DNA from: an uncultured Veillonellaceae bacterium
GTDB lineage: Bacteria; Bacillota; Negativicutes; Veillonellales; Dialisteraceae
Direction: 5' to 3'
Assembly (NCBI GenBank): GCA_927353735.1
Contig: CAKMIA010000002.1
Location: forward strand, 62,001-126,000
Length of the DNA stretch: 64,000 nt
This document shows, piece by piece, positions 8,986 to 18,704 of this stretch; the first letter of the stretch is position 1, and every line of letters begins with the position of its first letter. Below the pieces are notes generated by a model. That model saw only the letters and a program-made list of their open reading frames with translations. It did no database searches and had not been told where the DNA came from. A program made the translations under genes and the position numbers.

Positions 8986-9477
8986 ATGCATGTGGCAATT
9001 GTACTGGGCAGTGATTCCGATCTGCCGACAATGAAGAAAGCATTCGGTATTCTTGATGAATTCGGCGTATCCTACGATGTGGCGCTCGCTTCCGCGCACC
9101 GCACGCCGAAGAAGCTGGAAGAATTCGTGGCGGCTGAGGAAGAAAAAGGCGCTGCCTGCTATATCGCAGGGGCCGGCATGGCTGCTGCGCTGCCCGGTGT
9201 GGTGGCAAGCCTGACCATGAAGCCGGTTATCGGCGTGCCGCTTTCCGGTGCAAAGCTGGACGGCATGGATGCCCTGCTCTCCATCGTACAGATGCCTTCC
9301 GGCATGCCGGTGGCCACGGTCGCCATCGACGGCGCCAAGAACGGCGCTCTGCTGGCCGTACAGATCGGCGCGGTGTCCGATGAAGCCCTGGCGGCCAAAT
9401 ACAAGGCTTACCGGGAAGACATGGCCAAGCAGATCTATGAAAAAGATGCCAAGCTCCAGAAAGAGCTGGGCCGCTGA
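8986..9477 (+). CDS. purE: N5-carboxyaminoimidazole ribonucleotide mutase
   Basis: Moves the carboxylate of N5-CAIR to form CAIR, step 6 of purine synthesis. The 163-residue protein has the class I motifs GSDSDLPTM (8-16), SAHRTPKK and [13 protein letters not shown]. The start at 8986 begins the conserved [12 protein letters not shown]. No purK is found beside it, so N5-CAIR synthetase must be encoded elsewhere, or this PurE may work as an AIR carboxylase; the motifs look like the ordinary mutase class. Confidence 0.95.
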   Translation: MHVAIVLGSDSDLPTMKKAFGILDEFGVSYDVALASAHRTPKKLEEFVAAEEEKGAACYIAGAGMAAALPGVVASLTMKPVIGVPLSGAKLDGMDALLSIVQMPSGMPVATVAIDGAKNGALLAVQIGAVSDEALAAKYKAYREDMAKQIYEKDAKLQKELGR

Positions 9478-9546
9478 TTTCGTTTTTATCTGATTGCATT
9501 TCCATAAAGAATAGTAAGTGGCCCCGGCGGGGCAGAAGGAGACATC

Positions 9547-10410
9547 ATGAAAGAATACAAACCTTTTAAATCCGGCAAAGTACGCGAACTGTATGATATC
9601 GGCGACAGCCTGATCATGGTCTGCACGGACCGCATTTCCGCCTTTGACAGCATCCTGAAGGAACCGATCCCGAAGAAGGGCGAAGTGCTGAACCGCATGT
9701 CCGAATTCTGGTTTGATTTCACGAAGGACATCGTTCCGAACCACATGATTTCCATCGACACGAAGGATATGCCGGAATTTTTCCAGACGCCGGAATTTGA
9801 AGGCCGCAGCATGAAGACGCTGAAGCTCAACATGATCCCGGTGGAATGCATCGTCCGCGGCTACATCACCGGCAGCGGCTGGGAAGGCTATCAGAAGACC
9901 GGCAAGGTCTGCGGCATCACCCTTCCGGAAGGCCTGAAGGAATGCCAGAAACTGCCGGAACCGATCTTCACGCCGTCCACGAAGGCACCGGTAGGGGAAC
10001 ATGACCAGAACATCTCCATGGAAGAAGGCGTGGAATGGGTGGAAAAATTCTTCCCCGGCAAAGGTAAGGAATACATGGAAAAGCTGTCCGAACTGACCCT
10101 TGCTCTGTACAACAAGTGCGCCGCTTACGCGCTGGAAAAGGGCATCATCATTGCGGATACGAAATTCGAATTCGGCCTGAATGAAAAGGGCGAGATTGTT
10201 CTGGGCGATGAAATGCTCACGCCGGACAATTCCCGCTTCTGGCCGCTGGCAGGCTATGAGGCCGGCAAGGGACAGCCGTCCTACGACAAGCAGTTCGTCC
10301 GCGACTATCTCTCTGCTCATCCCGGCGACAGCCTCCCGCAGGAGATCATCGACAAGACCATCGCGAAGTACGAAGAAGCGTACGAAATGCTGACGGGCAA
10401 AAAGTTCTGA
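9547..10410 (+). CDS. purC: Phosphoribosylaminoimidazole-succinocarboxamide synthase
   Basis: Joins CAIR with aspartate using ATP to make SAICAR. The 287-residue protein begins MKEYKPFKSGKVRELYD and carries TDRISAFDSI, VPVECIVRGYITGS-type and EFGL..GDEMLTPDNSRFW motifs of the PurC family (the longer, eukaryote-like type of about 290 residues rather than the short 235-residue form). AAGGAGACATC precedes the ATG. It sits 69 bases after purE in the same operon. Confidence 0.95.
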   Translation: MKEYKPFKSGKVRELYDIGDSLIMVCTDRISAFDSILKEPIPKKGEVLNRMSEFWFDFTKDIVPNHMISIDTKDMPEFFQTPEFEGRSMKTLKLNMIPVECIVRGYITGSGWEGYQKTGKVCGITLPEGLKECQKLPEPIFTPSTKAPVGEHDQNISMEEGVEWVEKFFPGKGKEYMEKLSELTLALYNKCAAYALEKGIIIADTKFEFGLNEKGEIVLGDEMLTPDNSRFWPLAGYEAGKGQPSYDKQFVRDYLSAHPGDSLPQEIIDKTIAKYEEAYEMLTGKKF

Positions 10411-10452
10411 TTGATCCCATCAAGTGTATATTTCTGACAGGAGTCTCCCGTG

Positions 10453-11865
10453 ATGCAAACCTCTATTACAACCTATGATGACAAGCCCCATGAAGAATGC
10501 GGCGTGTTCGGCATTTTTGACCGCCAGGCCAAGGCAGCGCTGGAAGTATACTACGGCCTGTTTTCCCTGCAGCACCGCGGTCAGGAAAGTGCCGGCATGA
10601 CCGTCAGCGACGGAGAGTCCATGGAGACCTTCCGCGGCATGGGACTGGTGACGGAAGTCTTCCGCAACTTCCCCGGCAAGGATGGATACATCGGCATCGG
10701 GCATGTCCGCTACAGCACCACCGGTTCCTCCATTCCGAGCAATGTACAGCCTCTGCAGGTCGACTGCGCAGAAGGCCCCTTTGCACTGGCCCATAACGGC
10801 AATCTGATCAATACCGCACCGCTGCGCCAGCAGCTGCTCCAGAGCGGCGCCGACTTCCAGACCACCATGGATACGGAAGTCATTATCAAGCTCATCGCCC
10901 GCTCCCGGAAAGCCGCGGTGGAGGACCGGATCAAGGAAGTGATGGGCATTCTCCGCGGCGCCTATGCGCTGGTGGCCTGCACGGACCACGCCATTTACGG
11001 CGTGCGGGACCCCTTCGGCTACCGTCCGCTGGTGATCGGCAAAACGGAGACCGGCTTCGTGCTCGCTTCCGAGACCTGCGCCCTCGATGCTATCGATGCG
11101 CAGTTCGTCCGCGACGTGCTCCCCGGCGAGATCGTCACCATCGACGATGACGGCGTGCACAGCACCATGTACGAACCGGCCGTGAACCACCGCCGTGCGA
11201 TCTGCTCCTTCGAATACATCTATTTCGCCCGCCCGGACTCCGTCATGAACGGGCAGAGCATCTATCAGGCGCGCCTCAATATGGGCCGCGCCCTCTGGGA
11301 AGAAACGCACTACGACGGCGACATCGTCATGAGCGTGCCCGATTCGGGCAATGTGGCGGCGCTGGGCTACTCCTATGCGTCGGGCATTCCCTATTCGGAA
11401 GGCTTCCTGAAGAATAAATACATGGGCCGCACCTTTATCCAGCCGGACCAGAAGCAGCGCGAACGGGCCGTCCGGATGAAGCTGAACCCCATCGCCCTCA
11501 ACGTCAAGGGCAAGCGGATCGTCCTCATCGATGACTCCATCGTGCGCGGCACCACGAGCGGCATCATCATCCGGATGCTCCGCAATGCAGGCGCGGCGGA
11601 GATCAAGCTGTGCATCAGCTCCCCGCCGGTCAAATATCCCTGCTTCTTCGGCATCGATACGGCGGAACGGCGGCAGCTCATCGCGGCCAAGCATTCCGTA
11701 GAGGAGATCCGCGAGATGATCGGTGCAGACGAGCTGCACTACCTGTCGCAGGAGGGCCTTGCAAAGGCGATCAGCTGTCTCCGCGGCGAGGATATGTGCT
11801 TCGCCTGCTTCGACGGCAAGTATGCAGAACCGCTTCCCGAATCCATGGAAGCACGGGTGAAATAA
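10453..11865 (+). CDS. purF: Amidophosphoribosyltransferase
   Basis: Commits PRPP and glutamine to 5-phosphoribosylamine. After a short propeptide (MQTSITTYDDKPHEE) comes CGVFGIFD, whose Cys becomes the N-terminal nucleophile after processing, as in the Bacillus type. SLQHRGQESAG belongs to the glutaminase domain and VLIDDSIVRGTTS is the PRPP loop. Cysteines that could hold the structural Fe-S cluster of the Bacillus type are present (KYPCFFGID, ISCLRGEDMCFACF). The ATG at 10453 and a GTG at 10450 are both possible behind AGGAG. The usual purSQL genes before purF are absent here. Confidence 0.95.
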   Translation: MQTSITTYDDKPHEECGVFGIFDRQAKAALEVYYGLFSLQHRGQESAGMTVSDGESMETFRGMGLVTEVFRNFPGKDGYIGIGHVRYSTTGSSIPSNVQPLQVDCAEGPFALAHNGNLINTAPLRQQLLQSGADFQTTMDTEVIIKLIARSRKAAVEDRIKEVMGILRGAYALVACTDHAIYGVRDPFGYRPLVIGKTETGFVLASETCALDAIDAQFVRDVLPGEIVTIDDDGVHSTMYEPAVNHRRAICSFEYIYFARPDSVMNGQSIYQARLNMGRALWEETHYDGDIVMSVPDSGNVAALGYSYASGIPYSEGFLKNKYMGRTFIQPDQKQRERAVRMKLNPIALNVKGKRIVLIDDSIVRGTTSGIIIRMLRNAGAAEIKLCISSPPVKYPCFFGIDTAERRQLIAAKHSVEEIREMIGADELHYLSQEGLAKAISCLRGEDMCFACFDGKYAEPLPESMEARVK

Positions 11866-11875
11866 GGAGGAAGGC

Positions 11876-12940
11876 ATGAGCGAAAAGAAAAAAGGACTGA
11901 CCTATGCGGAAGCCGGCGTGGACATCGACGCAGGCGAGCGGGAAGTCGAACTCATCAAGGACAGCGTCAAGGCGACCTATACGGAAGGCGTCCTCGGCGA
12001 TCTGGGCGGCTTCGGCGGGCTCTACACGCTGAAGCATGAGACGGAAACGCTGGAGGAACCGGTGCTCGTTTCCGGTACGGACGGCGTCGGCACGAAGCTC
12101 CGTCTGGCCATCGACATGGGCATTCACAATACCATCGGCCAGGACTGCGTGGCCATGAGCGTGAATGATGTGCTCGTGCAGGGCGCCAAACCGCTCTTCT
12201 TCCTGGACTACATTGCCACGGGCAAGCTCACGCCGGAACTGATGGCGGAGATCGTCAAGGGCGTGGCTGACGCGTGCATCGAATCGGGCTGCGCGCTCCT
12301 CGGCGGAGAGACCGCGGAAATGGCGGGCTTCTACGCGGCAGACGATTACGATGTGGCCGGCTTTGCCGTAGGTATCGTGGACCGCAAGAAGCTCATCACC
12401 GGCGAGACCATCCGTCCGGGCGACGTCATTCTGGGGCTGCCCTCCTCCGGCGTTCACTCCAACGGCTATTCTCTGGTGCGCCGCATCATCAGCGACAACG
12501 GTCTGGACCTGAAACAGACCTACGGCGATATGGACCGCCCGCTGGGTGAAGTCCTCCTCACGCCGACCCGCCTCTATCCGAAGGCGGTCCTGCCCGTGAT
12601 GCAGGAAGTCACCCTGAAGGGGCTCGTCCACATCACCGGCGGCGGCTTCTACGACAACATTCCCCGTGTGCTGCCGGAAGGGACGCGCGCCGTCATCGAT
12701 GCGGACACCTGGCCGCTGCTTCCGGTCTTCCCGTTCCTCATGAAGGAAGGCGGCGTGGAAGCGCGGGAAATGTACCGCACCTTCAACTGCGGCATCGGCA
12801 TGCTGCTGATCCTGGCGCCGGAAGATGCAGCCAGGGCAAAGGACATCCTCGCTGCGCACGGCGAAGCGGTCTACGAGATCGGCCATATCGAGGAAGGCCC
12901 GCATGATGTCGTGGTGACAGGCGGTCTGTTCCATGAATAA
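11876..12940 (+). CDS. purM: Phosphoribosylformylglycinamidine cyclo-ligase (AIR synthetase)
   Basis: Closes FGAM to AIR with ATP. The 354-residue protein shows the family motifs YAEAGVDIDAG (N-terminal), VSGTDGVGTKLRLA, GGETAEMAGFY and HITGGGFYDNIPR. AAGGAGGAAGGC precedes the ATG 10 bases after purF. The 3' end overlaps purN by 8 bases. Confidence 0.95.
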   Translation: MSEKKKGLTYAEAGVDIDAGEREVELIKDSVKATYTEGVLGDLGGFGGLYTLKHETETLEEPVLVSGTDGVGTKLRLAIDMGIHNTIGQDCVAMSVNDVLVQGAKPLFFLDYIATGKLTPELMAEIVKGVADACIESGCALLGGETAEMAGFYAADDYDVAGFAVGIVDRKKLITGETIRPGDVILGLPSSGVHSNGYSLVRRIISDNGLDLKQTYGDMDRPLGEVLLTPTRLYPKAVLPVMQEVTLKGLVHITGGGFYDNIPRVLPEGTRAVIDADTWPLLPVFPFLMKEGGVEAREMYRTFNCGIGMLLILAPEDAARAKDILAAHGEAVYEIGHIEEGPHDVVVTGGLFHE

Positions 12941-13553
12941 GAAGATCCTGATTTTCGCTTCCGGACGGGGTTCCAATGCGGAAGCCATTCACGAAGCCTG
13001 TGTAACCGGAGAAGTCCGGGGCGAAGTGGTGGGCGTCATCTGCGACCATCACGAGGCACAGGTGCTGCAGCGCGCCGCACGTTGGGGCGTTCCGGCCGTT
13101 GTGATCGAAAAAAAGGACTATGCAGATAAGGCAGCCTTCGATGCTGCCATTCTGAAAGCGGCGGAATCCTTCTCGCCGGATCTGATCTGCCTTGCAGGAT
13201 ACATGCGCATCTGCGGGGAAAATCTCATCCACGCGTTTCCGAACCGCATCCTGAACATCCACCCGGCGCTTCTGCCGAGCTTCCGCGGCCTCCATGCCCA
13301 GCGGCAGGCCGTCGAGGCCGGAGTGAAGGTGGCAGGCTGCACCGTTCACTTCGTGGGGACGGGCCTGGACGACGGACCGATCATCACCCAGGTCGCCGTT
13401 CCCGTCTACGATGACGATACGGAGGACACCCTGTCCGCCCGCATCCTGGAACAGGAGCACCCCGCGTATGTTCGGGCTGTGAAAGCATTTTGTGACGATG
13501 CCCTCTGCGTGACGAGGCATAAGGTCACCGGTATGCACGCAAAGGAGCAGTGA
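12933..13553 (+). CDS. purN: Phosphoribosylglycinamide formyltransferase (10-formyl-THF dependent)
   Basis: Formylates GAR using 10-formyltetrahydrofolate, which the fhs gene at 24.5 kb can supply. The 206-residue protein contains FASGRGSNAEAI at the nucleotide site, AGYMRI, the catalytic NIHPALLPSF (Asn and His) and VHFVGTGLDDGPII (Asp). It overlaps purM by 8 bases. Confidence 0.95.
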   Translation: MNKKILIFASGRGSNAEAIHEACVTGEVRGEVVGVICDHHEAQVLQRAARWGVPAVVIEKKDYADKAAFDAAILKAAESFSPDLICLAGYMRICGENLIHAFPNRILNIHPALLPSFRGLHAQRQAVEAGVKVAGCTVHFVGTGLDDGPIITQVAVPVYDDDTEDTLSARILEQEHPAYVRAVKAFCDDALCVTRHKVTGMHAKEQ

Positions 13554-13559
13554 TATCAA

Positions 13560-15101
13560 TTGACGATCAAAAGAGCATTAATCAGTGTATCCGATAAAAC
13601 AGGCGTTGTGGAATTTGCCAGAGGCCTTCATGAACTGGGTGTGGAAATCATTTCCACCGGCGGCACGATGAAAGCCATTGCGGACGCAGGCATTCCGGTC
13701 ATTTCCGTCTCTGATGTGACGGGCTTCCCGGAAATGATGGACGGCCGCGTCAAGACACTGCATCCGAAGATCCACGGCGGCATTCTTGCCATCCGCGACA
13801 ATCCGGAACATGTGAAAGCCATGAAGGAACATGGCATCACCGGGATCGATCTGGTGGCGGTCAATCTGTATCCTTTCCGTGAAACCATTGCCAAGCCCGA
13901 CGTGACGCTGGCAGAAGCCATCGAAAACATCGATATCGGCGGTCCGTCCATGGTCCGTGCGGCGGCAAAGAACTACAAATATGTCACCATCGTTGTCGAT
14001 CCGTCCCAGTACGGCGAGATCCTCACCCGCATCAAGGAAGACACCCTCACGGAAGATTTCCGCCTGAAGCTGTCCCAGAAAGCCTTCCTGCACACCGGCC
14101 TCTATGACTGCGCGATCGCAGACTATCTGGAAAAACAGGTGCGCGGCGACAAGAGCGATATGCCTGACGTATTCAGCCTCGCTTACACGAAGATCCAGGA
14201 ACTGCGCTACGGCGAAAACCCCCATCAGAAGGCGGCCTTCTACAAGGACCCGGAAGAAACGGGCGGCATCGCAGCGGCAAAGCAGCTCCACGGTAAGGAA
14301 CTGTCCTACAACAACATCGTCGATATGGAAGCGGCCTGGGATCTGGCCATGGAATGGAAGGACGTTCCGGCCTGCACCATCATCAAGCACACCAACCCCT
14401 GCGGCACGGCTCTGGGCGCTACGCCGGCGGAAGCCTTCAAGCGCGCCTTTGAAGCGGACAGCAAATCGGCATACGGCGGCATCGTAGCCATGAACCGGGA
14501 ATGCGACAAGGAAACCGCAGAAGCCATGAAGCCGATCTTCTTTGAAGTCGTTCTGGCTCCGAAATTCTCCGACGAAGCACTGGCTGTACTGGAAACGAAG
14601 AAGAACATCCGCCTCATCGAAGTGCCGGCACTCTCCAAGCCGGAACTGCAGATCAAGAAGGTCTCCGGCGGCCTGCTCCTCCAGACGCCCGATGACAGCG
14701 CGGAAACGCGGGAAGACTGCACCGTCGTCACCGACCGTGCACCGACCGAGGAAGAATGGGCGGCCATGGAATTTGCATGGAAGATCGTCAAGCATGTAAA
14801 GTCCAACGCCATCGTTCTCACCGGCAAGGATGTGACCTACGGCATCGGCGCAGGCCAGATGAACCGCGTAGGCTCTGCGGACATCGCCATTGCGGAAGCA
14901 GGCGAAAAGGCGAAGGGCTCCGTCCTCGCTTCTGACGCATTCTTCCCCTTCGGCGACACCATCGAAGCGGCAGGCAAGGCGGGCATCACCGCTGTGATCC
15001 AGCCGGGCGGCTCCATCCGGGATCAGGAATCCATCGACATGGCCAACAAGTACGGCATTGCCATGGTATTCACCGGACACCGTCATTTCCGTCATGGTTA
15101 A
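13560..15101 (+). CDS. purH: Bifunctional AICAR transformylase / IMP cyclohydrolase
   Basis: Performs the last two steps to IMP. The N-terminal MGS-like cyclohydrolase domain (about 1-190) has SVSDKTGVVEFA, STGGT and GRVKTLHPKIHGG; the transformylase domain has RYGENPHQKAAFY, KHTNPCG and the C-terminal PGGSIRDQE and TGHRHFRH. The start is TTG at 13560: it begins the conserved MTIKRALISVSDK and no ATG or GTG stands near, while the next ATG would delete the first strand of the domain. AAAGGAG lies inside the end of purN. Confidence 0.94.
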   Translation: MTIKRALISVSDKTGVVEFARGLHELGVEIISTGGTMKAIADAGIPVISVSDVTGFPEMMDGRVKTLHPKIHGGILAIRDNPEHVKAMKEHGITGIDLVAVNLYPFRETIAKPDVTLAEAIENIDIGGPSMVRAAAKNYKYVTIVVDPSQYGEILTRIKEDTLTEDFRLKLSQKAFLHTGLYDCAIADYLEKQVRGDKSDMPDVFSLAYTKIQELRYGENPHQKAAFYKDPEETGGIAAAKQLHGKELSYNNIVDMEAAWDLAMEWKDVPACTIIKHTNPCGTALGATPAEAFKRAFEADSKSAYGGIVAMNRECDKETAEAMKPIFFEVVLAPKFSDEALAVLETKKNIRLIEVPALSKPELQIKKVSGGLLLQTPDDSAETREDCTVVTDRAPTEEEWAAMEFAWKIVKHVKSNAIVLTGKDVTYGIGAGQMNRVGSADIAIAEAGEKAKGSVLASDAFFPFGDTIEAAGKAGITAVIQPGGSIRDQESIDMANKYGIAMVFTGHRHFRHG

Positions 15102-15114
15102 TAAGGAGACACAA

Positions 15115-16389
15115 ATGAAGGTACTTGTCATAGGAAGCGGCGGCAGAGAACACGCGCTCTGCTGGAAGCTCGCACAGAGCCCGTTAGTGGAAAAGGTCTA
15201 TGCCATTCCCGGCAGCGACGGCATGCGGGATGTCGCTTCGGCGGTCCCCGTGGCCAGCCAGGAGGACATTCTGGACTTTGCCCGCCTCATGCAGGTGGAC
15301 CTCACCGTAGCCGGTCCGGAAACGGTGCTGGCCGAAGGGCTGGCTGACAAATTCCGCGACGCGGGGCTGGCTTTCTTCGGACCGTCCCAGGCGGCGGCCC
15401 GCATCGAAGGCTCCAAGGGCTTCGCGAAGGAACTGATGGAAAAGTATCACATCCCCACGGCGGCATATCAGACGTTCACCGATGAAGCGGAAGCCGTGGC
15501 GTATGTAAAGACGCAGAAGCTCCCGGTGGTCATCAAGGCGGACGGTCTGGCCGCCGGCAAGGGCGTGGTCATCGCGCAGACGGAAGAGGAAGCGGAAGCG
15601 GCTGTCCGTGAAATGATGGAAGGCCGTGCCTTCGGCAGCGCCGGCACCACGGTGGTCATCGAGGAATTCATGGAAGGCGAGGAAGCGAGCGTGCTCGCAT
15701 TCTGCGACGGAAAGACCATCATCCCCATGATCTCCTCGCAGGACCACAAGCGCATCCGTGACAATGACGAAGGCCCGAATACGGGCGGTATGGGCGCCTA
15801 TGCACCGGCGCCGGTCATGACGGACGAGCTGATGAAGACTGTGCGGGAAACCATTCTCCAGCCGGCGTGCGATGCCATGGCGGCAGAGGGCTATCCTTTC
15901 GTGGGCTGCCTCTATGCGGGGCTCATGATCACCGCGGAAGGACCGAAGGTGGTGGAATTCAATTGCCGCTTCGGCGATCCGGAAACGGAAGTGGTGCTGC
16001 CCATGCTGGACAGCGACCTCGCAGAGATCATGATGCACTGTGTGAACGGCACCCTTTCCGAAGAGGACGTGCGCTGGAAAGACGGCTATGCCGTTGATGT
16101 GGTGCTCGCCTCCGAGGGCTATCCCGCAGGACATACAGACGGCGACGTCATCACCGGCATCGAAGAGGCGGAAAAGCTGGGATGCCACATTTTCCATGCA
16201 GGCACGAAAAAGCGGAGCGGCAGCTTCGTCACGAACGGCGGCCGTGTGCTGAATGTGGTCGCCCGGGGCGCGACGCTGAAGGAAGCGCGGGACAAGGCCT
16301 ATGAAGGCGTGTCCGCCATCCGGTGGCGCGGCATGCAGTATCGTCATGATATTGCGGCCAAAGGGCTGAAGCATCTGGAAAATAAATAA
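15115..16389 (+). CDS. purD: Phosphoribosylamine-glycine ligase
   Basis: Makes GAR from phosphoribosylamine, glycine and ATP. The 424-residue ATP-grasp protein begins [15 protein letters not shown] and carries [45 protein letters not shown] and [16 protein letters not shown]. The start at 15115 follows AAGGAGACACAA. It is the last gene of the operon. purB, purK, purL/Q/S are not in this window. Confidence 0.95.
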   Translation: MKVLVIGSGGREHALCWKLAQSPLVEKVYAIPGSDGMRDVASAVPVASQEDILDFARLMQVDLTVAGPETVLAEGLADKFRDAGLAFFGPSQAAARIEGSKGFAKELMEKYHIPTAAYQTFTDEAEAVAYVKTQKLPVVIKADGLAAGKGVVIAQTEEEAEAAVREMMEGRAFGSAGTTVVIEEFMEGEEASVLAFCDGKTIIPMISSQDHKRIRDNDEGPNTGGMGAYAPAPVMTDELMKTVRETILQPACDAMAAEGYPFVGCLYAGLMITAEGPKVVEFNCRFGDPETEVVLPMLDSDLAEIMMHCVNGTLSEEDVRWKDGYAVDVVLASEGYPAGHTDGDVITGIEEAEKLGCHIFHAGTKKRSGSFVTNGGRVLNVVARGATLKEARDKAYEGVSAIRWRGMQYRHDIAAKGLKHLENK

Positions 16390-16402
16390 TTATATTAAAA
16401 GA

Positions 16403-16435
16403 AAAGAGTCTGTTCTTCGGAGCAGGCTCTTTTTT
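16403..16435 (+). terminator. Strong terminator ending the purine operon
   Basis: AGAGTCTGTTC-TTCG-GAGCAGGCTCT hairpin followed by six T. Confidence 0.9.
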
Positions 16436-16702
16436 GATGCCCGGAAACGGGCGGAGTGTGTCCGCCGGCGGACGGCAGGCGAAAAATCCGGGGAAATGTT
16501 TCCTCCGCTTTACAAAAGGAAGAGGTGGTTTTGTCCGAGAAAGACCGGTGATTCCGGGAAAATCCCGATTTCGGCCCGGACATTTGCCTTACAGTCTTTT
16601 TACAAACCAGACAGAAAAAATACACTATCCGGTATTTGGATTTTACAGACGTACCGTACACTAAGAATACCGAAACAAAGTAAGGAATTGAGGAGGAACA
16701 AA
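16436..16702 (+). other. Geneless, hairpin-rich region before pstS
   Basis: No credible coding frame. Perfect short hairpins are seen at 16439-16452 (GCCCG-GAAA-CGGGC), 16460-16473 (GTCCGCCGGCGGAC) and 16555-16567 (CGGGA-AAA-TCCCG), the last nested between GTCCG near 16533 and CGGAC near 16577. The AT-rich pstS promoter region follows. Confidence 0.5.
16589..16626 (+). promoter_or_regulatory. Candidate PhoP-activated promoter of pstS
   Basis: TTACAG at 16589 and TTACAA at 16600 repeat with an 11-base period, similar to the TTAACA-like repeats bound by PhoP in Bacillota; the second overlaps TTTACA (16599-16604), 16 bases before TACACT (16621-16626). An alternative -10 (TACACT) lies at 16657. 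Repeat match is imperfect. Confidence 0.35.
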
Positions 16703-17584
16703 ATGAATCTCAAGAAAATTGCAGCAGCAGGTTTGTCGGTAGTCGTTCTGGCTGGTCTCGCAGGATGCGGCGGTCAGGATAAAGCGGCTGATAAGAAAGC
16801 AGGCAGCGATCTGTCCGGAAAGGTCACGGCTTCCGGCTCTTCCGCTCTGCTCCCGCTTGCAAAAGATGCATCTGCCAAATTCAAGGCGGAAAATCCGAAC
16901 GTCTCCATGACGCTGAATGCAGGCGGCTCCGGCACGGGCCTGAAGCAGGTTTCTGAAGGTTCTGTAGATATCGGCATGTCCGATGTATTTGCAGAAGAAA
17001 AACTCCCGGCTGAAAAGGCCAAGGAACTGGTGGACCACAAGGTATGCGTCATCACCATGGCTCCGATCGTCAACAAGGACGTGGGCGCTACGGTGAAGAA
17101 CCTCACCAAGGCACAGATTCAGGATATCTTCACCGCGAAGATCACGAACTGGAAGGATGTAGGCGGCCCGGATGAGCCGATCGTCCTCGTAACCCGTCCG
17201 TCCACGTCCGGCACGAGAGCACTCTTCACGAAATACGCAATGGACGGTAAGGAAGAAGCGTCCAACAAGTCTCTGGAAACGGATGATTCCGGCACGCTCA
17301 TCCAGAGCATTTCCCAGACCAAGGGTGCCATCGGCTATGTGGCTCTGTCCTATCTCGTAAACAACAGCGACGTGGCCACCGTTTCCATCGACGGCGTGGA
17401 ACCGACCCTGGAAAACACCTACAACGGCAAATATCCGGTATGGGGCTATGAACACATGTACACCAAGGGCGAAGCCAAGGGCGCTGTGAAAGCATTCCTC
17501 GACTACATCGTTTCCGACAAATACGCCGGCGAGCTGGAAAAACAGGGCTACGCAGTCACCTCCAAGATGACCGTTCAGCGCTGA
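16703..17584 (+). CDS. pstS: Phosphate-binding lipoprotein of the Pst ABC transporter
   Basis: Captures phosphate outside the membrane for PstCAB. The 293-residue protein has a signal ending in LAGLAGC (lipid-anchored Cys22). GSSALLPLA, NAGGSGTGLKQV, SVDIGMSD and the phosphate-binding RPSTSGTR are typical of PstS. GAGGAGGAACAAA precedes the ATG at 16703. It leads a pstS-C-A-B cluster followed by a two-component system, so phosphate-starvation control is expected. Confidence 0.93.
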   Translation: MNLKKIAAAGLSVVVLAGLAGCGGQDKAADKKAGSDLSGKVTASGSSALLPLAKDASAKFKAENPNVSMTLNAGGSGTGLKQVSEGSVDIGMSDVFAEEKLPAEKAKELVDHKVCVITMAPIVNKDVGATVKNLTKAQIQDIFTAKITNWKDVGGPDEPIVLVTRPSTSGTRALFTKYAMDGKEEASNKSLETDDSGTLIQSISQTKGAIGYVALSYLVNNSDVATVSIDGVEPTLENTYNGKYPVWGYEHMYTKGEAKGAVKAFLDYIVSDKYAGELEKQGYAVTSKMTVQR

Positions 17585-17661
17585 TCCGCCGGAAGGCCGG
17601 ACAGATACCGGCTGATCCATCACACACAGAACAGACAGCCTGTGCTGCCTGAGGCAGAAGG

Positions 17662-17698
17662 ACGCTGGACAGCGACATGACGCCGTTCAGCGTTTTTT
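17662..17698 (+). terminator. Possible attenuator between pstS and pstC
   Basis: ACGCTG/CAGCGT stem with a 20-base loop followed by a T6 run, and a second perfect hairpin TGCCAGA-T-TCTGGCA just after. Partial termination here would give more PstS than membrane subunits, as in many ABC operons. Confidence 0.5.
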
Positions 17699-17795
17699 GC
17701 CAGATTCTGGCAGAGCACCGTTCCTCTCCGGTTTCCGGAGAAAGTACGGGGCTATGCCAGACTTTGGCGTTTGTATTTCCGAAAAGGAGGACACA

Positions 17796-18704
17796 ATGGA
17801 CACATCGCGGCAACAGAATATGTTTCGCCGTGAGTATCTGGGGAAGGGCATTGCCACGGTATGCGGCCTGTTCCTCATCGTACTGACCATCGCCATCGGC
17901 TGCTTCCTGCTGGGCAAGGGGTCGCTCACGTTCACACAGTTTGATCATTCGATCACGGAATTCCTGTTTTCTTCCCAGTGGAAGCCGTCCGATACGGAAG
18001 CGGGCGGCGGACAGGTGGGGGCGCTGATCTTCATCGTCGGCTCCATCCTGACCTGCGCGCTGGCACTGCTCATCTCCGTTCCGTTCAGCCTCTGCACGGC
18101 GATCTTCATGACGAAGATTTCTCCCCAGCTGGGCGAGAAAATCATCCGCCCCGCCGTTGAGATCTTCGTCGGCATTCCGTCCGTCGTCTACGGCTGGGTC
18201 GGCCTGGTGGTGCTGGTGCCTCTTATCAAGACGGTATTCCATGTGCAGCACGGGCAGTCCGTGCTGGCAGCGGCCATCGTGCTGGCGGTCATGATCTATC
18301 CGACCATCACCTCCGTTTCCGCCGATGCGATCCGCAGCGTGAACAGCAAATACATCGAAGGGGCCTACGGCCTCGGCTCCACCCGCTGGCAGATGATCTA
18401 CAAGGTGCTGCTTCCGGCGGCGTCCACGGGCATCCTGACCGCGATCGTTCTCGGACTGGCCCGTGCCTTCGGTGAAGCACTGGCGGTCTCCATGGTTATC
18501 GGCAAAATGCGTGCCTTCCCGGACAGCCTGCTCGCTCCGACGAACAACCTCACCTCCGCCATTGCCTCCGATATGGGCGGCGCGATGGACGGCGGGGAAT
18601 TCAATGCAGCGCTCTGGTCCATGGCTCTCCTGCTCTTCATCATTTCTCTCGTATTTATTCTGATCATCCATGCCTTGTCCGGCAGAAAGGGGGCAGCCGC
18701 ATGA
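17796..18704 (+). CDS. pstC: Phosphate ABC transporter permease PstC
   Basis: One of two inner-membrane channel subunits. The 302-residue protein has about six membrane segments, the first at residues 20-45. The permease EAA loop is seen in EGAYGLGSTRWQMIYKVLLPAASTGI. The start at 17796 has AAAAGGAGGACACA upstream; the open frame extends earlier without a ribosome site. It overlaps pstA by four bases (ATGA). Confidence 0.92.
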   Translation: MDTSRQQNMFRREYLGKGIATVCGLFLIVLTIAIGCFLLGKGSLTFTQFDHSITEFLFSSQWKPSDTEAGGGQVGALIFIVGSILTCALALLISVPFSLCTAIFMTKISPQLGEKIIRPAVEIFVGIPSVVYGWVGLVVLVPLIKTVFHVQHGQSVLAAAIVLAVMIYPTITSVSADAIRSVNSKYIEGAYGLGSTRWQMIYKVLLPAASTGILTAIVLGLARAFGEALAVSMVIGKMRAFPDSLLAPTNNLTSAIASDMGGAMDGGEFNAALWSMALLLFIISLVFILIIHALSGRKGAAA

